DNA from: an uncultured Anaerolineaceae bacterium
GTDB lineage: Bacteria; Chloroflexota; Anaerolineae; Promineifilales; Promineifilaceae
Length of the DNA: 26,359 nt
NCBI GenBank assembly: GCA_937967805.1
Contig: CALBTC010000391.1
Location: forward strand, 1 to 26,359
Direction: 5' to 3'
The position numbers and the translations under genes are program-made. Of the stretch, positions 23,398-26,359 are shown in pieces. How positions within the stretch are numbered: the first letter of the stretch is position 1; each line of letters begins with the position of its first letter. The notes under the pieces were generated by a model that had not been told where the DNA came from, made no database searches, and saw only the letters and a program-made list of their open reading frames with translations.

Positions 23398-23808
23398 TTA
23401 TGATTTTGGCGTAACCAGGTTGACCGTAGGGAAATAGGTATGGTATCTACTTACGTCTCGTGTTAGCAAATCGATGCCCAAAACGGCCGCGTGAGCTCCG
23501 ATGAAAAAGTCAGGCAAGGGTGATGTTTTGGTTCCCTGGTTGCGCCGGTATTGCATAAACGCTTTGCCTGCCAGGAACAAAGCTTCCTTGGGCAGTTCCA
23601 AGATTTGAAAACCGGCCGTTACGATGGCTGCATCCAGCTCTTCAATCCGGGCAAAGCCAATCGAGATTTCCGTATAAATGATCGAATTTATATAAAGTAA
23701 ACCAGAGGTGCTGTACTGATTTAGCATTTTTTCGGACCAATCGGCCCAGTCGGGATCATCCAGGAAGACGTCCAGGATCACGTTGGAATCGACAAGCACT
23801 CCGTTCAT
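23398..23808 (-). CDS. vapC: PIN-domain toxin, VapC type
   Basis: This 136-residue PIN-domain protein has the four acidic residues expected for an Mg2+-dependent RNase: D7 (VLVDSNVILDVF), E47 (IIYTEISIGF), D100 (PLPDFFIGAHA) and D118 (LLTRDVSRYHTYFP). Relatives cleave tRNA or rRNA. Its ATG overlaps the stop of the upstream antitoxin gene by four bases (ATGA), the usual arrangement of VapBC pairs. It is active-looking and complete. Confidence 0.92.
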   Translation of the reverse strand: MNGVLVDSNVILDVFLDDPDWADWSEKMLNQYSTSGLLYINSIIYTEISIGFARIEELDAAIVTAGFQILELPKEALFLAGKAFMQYRRNQGTKTSPLPDFFIGAHAAVLGIDLLTRDVSRYHTYFPTVNLVTPKS

Positions 23809-24032
23809 TCATCGGACCTGGTTAATGCCATAATTTCTTCAGTTGTCATTTGCACTGTTGCAATTCCACGTAATTTAGAAAATCGCTTGGTGGTTGGCTG
23901 GTCACTTTTTTTGACAAGGTAAACACGGCCGTCTTCATCTTCAATAAATTCAACTTCCGTGCTGGGATGGATGTTTAATTTTTTACGAATTTCAAGGGGG
24001 ATTGTTACCTGCCCTTTTGTGGTTACCCGCAT
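23805..24032 (-). CDS. vapB: AbrB/SpoVT-family antitoxin, VapB type
   Basis: I chose the ATG at 24032 because AAGGAG is 9 bases upstream; another ATG six codons earlier contains that Shine-Dalgarno and would have none of its own. The 75 residues begin with the swapped-hairpin DNA-binding domain MRVTTKGQVTIPLEIRKKLN and VEFIEDEDGRVYLVKK. The C-terminal part (ATVQMTTEEIMALTRSDE) would wrap the toxin. It should neutralise the PIN toxin and repress its own operon, probably through the inverted GTAAGAGT sites just upstream. Confidence 0.92.
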   Translation of the reverse strand: MRVTTKGQVTIPLEIRKKLNIHPSTEVEFIEDEDGRVYLVKKSDQPTTKRFSKLRGIATVQMTTEEIMALTRSDE

Positions 24033-24061
24033 AACAACAAACTCCTTCATTTTGAGATTAA

Positions 24062-24089
24062 GTAAGAGTATTACCAAACTTACTCTTAC
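24062..24089 (-). promoter_or_regulatory. Candidate operator of the VapBC operon
   Basis: GTAAGAGT (24062-24069) and ACTCTTAC (24082-24089) form inverted 8-base arms, centre to centre 20 bases (two helical turns), 30-57 bases upstream of the antitoxin start. AGTAAGAG-type sequence is partly repeated within the arms. It is the natural place for antitoxin autoregulation. Confidence 0.55.
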
Positions 24090-24121
24090 CGCCAGCATGT
24101 TAGCATAATTTTGCCTTCTGC

Positions 24122-24937
24122 TCAAGATAGAAAATGATGGGTTAGCTGGTAGCAGGCACTGCCATGCTGCCAAATGAAGTCGGTGATGCTGTAGTTCTGG
24201 GCGAAGAGGTCGGTGAAGAGCTGGCGGGTGTGGAGTCGCCACGCCTGGGCTAAGGGCATGTCTTGGGCTTTGAGGGTGCGGATGTTGGCGGGGATTTGCA
24301 CAAAGTGGCGGCCTTCGTTGGGGGATTTTGTTGTGTGGGGTGGACGGCCGTTCCCCACCACCGGATTCAAAATGAGATGCTCAGGTACGGCCGTTTCTCC
24401 CGCATCTTTCCTCGCTAGCCGCCTCTCCACATGGGCGCTGTTAATGTACCAATCCACCTGAAAACGGTCGCTGGGAAGTCCGGCGTTGATCCCTTCAATT
24501 TCGCCGTACAGGTTGGGGATGTAGGTGCGGCATACCGCGCCCAGCTTGTGGACGTTCAGCCGGGCGTTGCCCACCTCCAGCGGATCGTAGGTCCAGGTGA
24601 CGAGGTCCAGCCCCTGCTGCTGTACCGCCTGCCGCTGAGCCAGCTTGAGCCGGGTGCCAATGCCCTGGCCCTGGAACTCAGGATGAATCCCCATCATGTG
24701 GGAGGCGTGTTTGAAACGGCCGTCACCCATCAATCCCACAAACCCAGCCACAAACCCCACCAGCCGCTCTCCGGCATACGCGCCCAGCAGCACGCCGCCG
24801 TTTTTGTGGAGGGTCAGCAGCATGTGGCCGGGCACCACTTCAAGGTTGCCGTCCATTTGCCAGGCGTCGATTTGTAGCTGTTCAACGGCCGTACAGCCTG
24901 CTGCATCGGTAATCGCTTTAATTTCAATCTTGGTCAT
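24122..24937 (-). CDS. GNAT-family protein of the COG3375 type
   Basis: The 271-residue protein starts MTKIEIKAITDAAGCTAVEQ. The acetyl-CoA loop is at MGIHPEFQGQGIGTRLKLAQ. It is followed by the distinctive WTYDPLEVGNARLNVHKLGA with YIPNLYGEIEGINAGLPSDR and DWYINSAHVERRL, which characterises a group of uncharacterised acetyltransferases. The C-terminal 90 residues extend past the GNAT core. Substrate unknown. Four ACGGCCGT sites lie in this one gene. It has no clear Shine-Dalgarno. The gene is upstream of the VapBC pair on the same strand, 90 bases away. Confidence 0.87.
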   Translation of the reverse strand: MTKIEIKAITDAAGCTAVEQLQIDAWQMDGNLEVVPGHMLLTLHKNGGVLLGAYAGERLVGFVAGFVGLMGDGRFKHASHMMGIHPEFQGQGIGTRLKLAQRQAVQQQGLDLVTWTYDPLEVGNARLNVHKLGAVCRTYIPNLYGEIEGINAGLPSDRFQVDWYINSAHVERRLARKDAGETAVPEHLILNPVVGNGRPPHTTKSPNEGRHFVQIPANIRTLKAQDMPLAQAWRLHTRQLFTDLFAQNYSITDFIWQHGSACYQLTHHFLS

Positions 24938-24970
24938 AAGCCCGTCACAAAATCAATTCGGAAGGAATAG

Positions 24971-25060
24971 GAACACAGCGTTGCACAGAGAAGACACAGA
25001 GTTCCACAGAGAGCAGTAGAATAAGTTTTTATCTCTCTGCGCCTCCGCGCCTCTGCGTTA
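24971..25060. repeat. CACAGAG-type hairpin repeat (larger copy)
   Basis: The left arm iterates GCACAGAG / GACACAGAG / CCACAGAGAG. The right arm, after an A/T-rich spacer, iterates TCTCTCTGCGC and CTCCGCGCCTCTGCG. It is related to 18463-18522. Confidence 0.7.
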
Positions 25061-25110
25061 AATATTCGTTAAATATTATCGAAGGTGCGAGCAAAATCAA
25101 CGGAAACAAC

Positions 25111-25173
25111 AAGACCCCCTTGCGGGGGCCTTGCTGCGGAAGAGAAGAAGAGGAGAAGAAGGAAAGAGAAGAG
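25111..25173. other. GC hairpin followed by a 36-base all-purine run
   Basis: AAG-CCCCC / GGGGG-CTT around TTGC (25111-25132) is followed by an uninterrupted purine tract at 25138-25173. There is no T run on the plus strand, so it is not a classical terminator in that direction. It lies in the 490-base gap between the GNAT gene and pyrB, where no coding frame looks real; the rest of that gap holds the repeats listed beside it. Confidence 0.45.
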
Positions 25174-25260
25174 TGTTACTTAACTGTCTAAAGGATACCC
25201 TTTTCGCTGTGCATTCTCTGTATTTTGCTTAACAGTCCAGCTATGCAGTTTGGTACGAAC

Positions 25261-25426
25261 CTGCTGTAAATTTCCCCGGAAACTCTTTGTAGATTAAAAA
25301 ATTAGACGTGTAACTCATGTAGGGGCAGGCCTTGTGCCTGTCCAGCTGGGCGACCTCAAGGGTCGCCCCTACCATGACCCGATTATTTTCTTAAAGAACA
25401 AGCAGTTTCCGGGAAATGGTCTGCTG
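25261..25426. mobile_element. MITE-like element with inverted terminal repeats
   Basis: The core of the left end, ATTTCCCCGGAAACT (25270-25284), matches the complement of the right end, AGTTTCCGGGAAAT (25404-25417), with one extra C. Weaker matching extends over about 45 bases (TTGT...TTAA...AAA). Inside is a hairpin with GTAGGGGC...GCCCCTAC arms. It has no coding capacity. It ends directly at the pyrB stop codon. A 16-base piece of its right end recurs at 13569-13584. Confidence 0.6.
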
Positions 25427-25428
25427 AC

Positions 25429-26359
25429 TTACGCCCGGCCCAGCACCGCGGCCAGCAGCGCCATGCGGATGTACATGCCGTTGCGTACCTGGCGGAAGTA
25501 GGCGGCGCGCGGATCGTCGTCTACCGAATCGTGAATTTCGCCGACGCGGGGCAGGGGGTGCATCACGACCATTTTCTTTTTGGCCTGGGCCATGATTTCC
25601 GGGGTGATTTCGTAATAATTTTTCACTTCTTCATATTGGGCCAAATCGGTGAAGCGTTCTTTTTGCACGCGGGTCACGTACAGCACATCGGCATTTTCGA
25701 TGACATCGGCCACGTCGTGAGTTTCGCGCACGTTGAGGCCGGAATCGATCACCTCGTTCATCACCTTGAGCGGCAGGCGCAGGATTTCCGGAGCAACAAA
25801 GCGCAGGCTGACGTTGTATTGCAGCAGCAGCTTGGTGAGGGAGTGGACGGTACGGCCGTAGCGTAAATCACCCACCATCGCCACCTTCAGACCATCCACC
25901 GTGTCCAGTTCCTCCCGAATCGTGAACAAATCGAGCAGCGCCTGGGTGGGATGCTCGCCCGGGCCGTCCCCAGCGTTGATGACCGGCACGCTGGCCGCCT
26001 CGGCCGCCTCCCGTGCCGAGCCAATTTCTGGATGACGCAGCACAATCACGTCGGCGTACTGTTCCAGTACCCGGATGGTGTCCGCCAACGTTTCTCCCTT
26101 GCTCACCGAGCTAAACTGCACCCCCTGCGTAATCGGTATCACGCTCCCGCCCAGCCGCTCCATGGCGGCAATGAACGATGAGCTGGTGCGAGTGCTGGGT
26201 TCGTAAAAGAGGCAGGCCAGCACCTTGCCCTTGAGCAAATCGGTGCCGCCGACGCGCTCTACCATCTCCCGCATTTCGCGAGCACGGTCAAAAATGTAGG
26301 ATAGCTTCTCCCGGTCAAATTGGGAGACAGACAGGATATCGTGGTGGGTTAATCCATTG
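25429..26359 (-). CDS. pyrB: Aspartate carbamoyltransferase, catalytic subunit (5' end outside the window)
   Basis: The enzyme condenses carbamoyl phosphate with aspartate in pyrimidine synthesis. The frame stays open to the window end (reading [20 protein letters not shown] before the internal Met at 26274), so the real start is a few residues further out and the internal Met should not be used. Motifs present are the carbamoyl-phosphate loop [12 protein letters not shown], the aspartate-loop region [51 protein letters not shown] and [10 protein letters not shown]. The C-terminus ([19 protein letters not shown]) is complete. Other pyr genes may lie beyond the window edge; no attenuator or PyrR site is visible on the part shown. 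Confidence 0.96.
   Translation of the reverse strand, partial: NGLTHHDILSVSQFDREKLSYIFDRAREMREMVERVGGTDLLKGKVLACLFYEPSTRTSSSFIAAMERLGGSVIPITQGVQFSSVSKGETLADTIRVLEQYADVIVLRHPEIGSAREAAEAASVPVINAGDGPGEHPTQALLDLFTIREELDTVDGLKVAMVGDLRYGRTVHSLTKLLLQYNVSLRFVAPEILRLPLKVMNEVIDSGLNVRETHDVADVIENADVLYVTRVQKERFTDLAQYEEVKNYYEITPEIMAQAKKKMVVMHPLPRVGEIHDSVDDDPRAAYFRQVRNGMYIRMALLAAVLGRA

Overview
The window looks like chromosomal DNA of a member of the Chloroflexota, most likely an Anaerolineae-type lineage. This is an inference from gene content and style: coenzyme F420 genes, PA14/SH3 secreted proteins, a phosphatase-like/propeller membrane protein, many GNAT and small unknown genes, and intergenic hairpin repeats. 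No rRNA or other taxonomic marker is present. Gene order is mosaic, with short operons on both strands, and there is no prophage or IS transposase.

Layout. 1-577: 3' part of a phage-antirepressor-type gene. 586-690: hairpin repeat. 701-2929 (-): degenerate PP2C-like domain, membrane segment and propeller. 2981-3184: relic of an alpha/beta hydrolase. 3260-4018: divergent 3-hydroxyacyl-CoA dehydrogenase-like protein. 4094-4345: small zinc protein. 4439-4714 (-): SelW/Rdx-type protein with an in-frame TGA in a CxxU motif, read here as a selenoprotein. 4878-5523: tRNA-Ala(CGC), then a T-box leader with a leucine (CTC) specifier that contains a complete tRNA-Ala(GGC) gene. 5546-8375: small membrane protein and leuS, the T-box targets. 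8380-8670 (-): gene relic. 8719-9878: acetyltransferase and a coiled-coil protein. 9947-11342 (-): F420-type luciferase-family oxidoreductase and thioredoxin. 11557-15141: SsnA aminohydrolase, Nudix hydrolase, NpdG, CofE. 15374-16912: secreted triple-PA14 protein. 17088-24937 (-): DUF1801, miaA, yraN, glycosyltransferase, CinA-like protein, cyclic-nucleotide-binding protein, M19 dipeptidase, VapBC-type pair, GNAT. 25429 to the end (-): pyrB, whose start lies beyond the window.

Three themes stand out. First, the leuS control region: the sensing half of the T-box (stem I with specifier) and its antiterminator/terminator are separated by about 340 bases that hold a hairpin repeat, a good promoter and an intact tRNA-Ala gene. 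Second, selenium: the candidate Sec-containing Rdx protein and SsnA, a family tied to selenium-utilising genomes, lie in the same window. Third, the octamer palindrome ACGGCCGT occurs 44 times by my manual count, 40 of them inside intact genes on both strands, where a random model predicts fewer than one. It resembles the HIP1 highly iterated palindrome of cyanobacteria in behaviour but not in sequence.

The F420 genes (npdG, cofE, and the luciferase-family oxidoreductase nearby) fit together as cofactor synthesis, reduction and use. Most intergenic gaps hold small hairpin repeats built from iterated units facing their own reverse complements.
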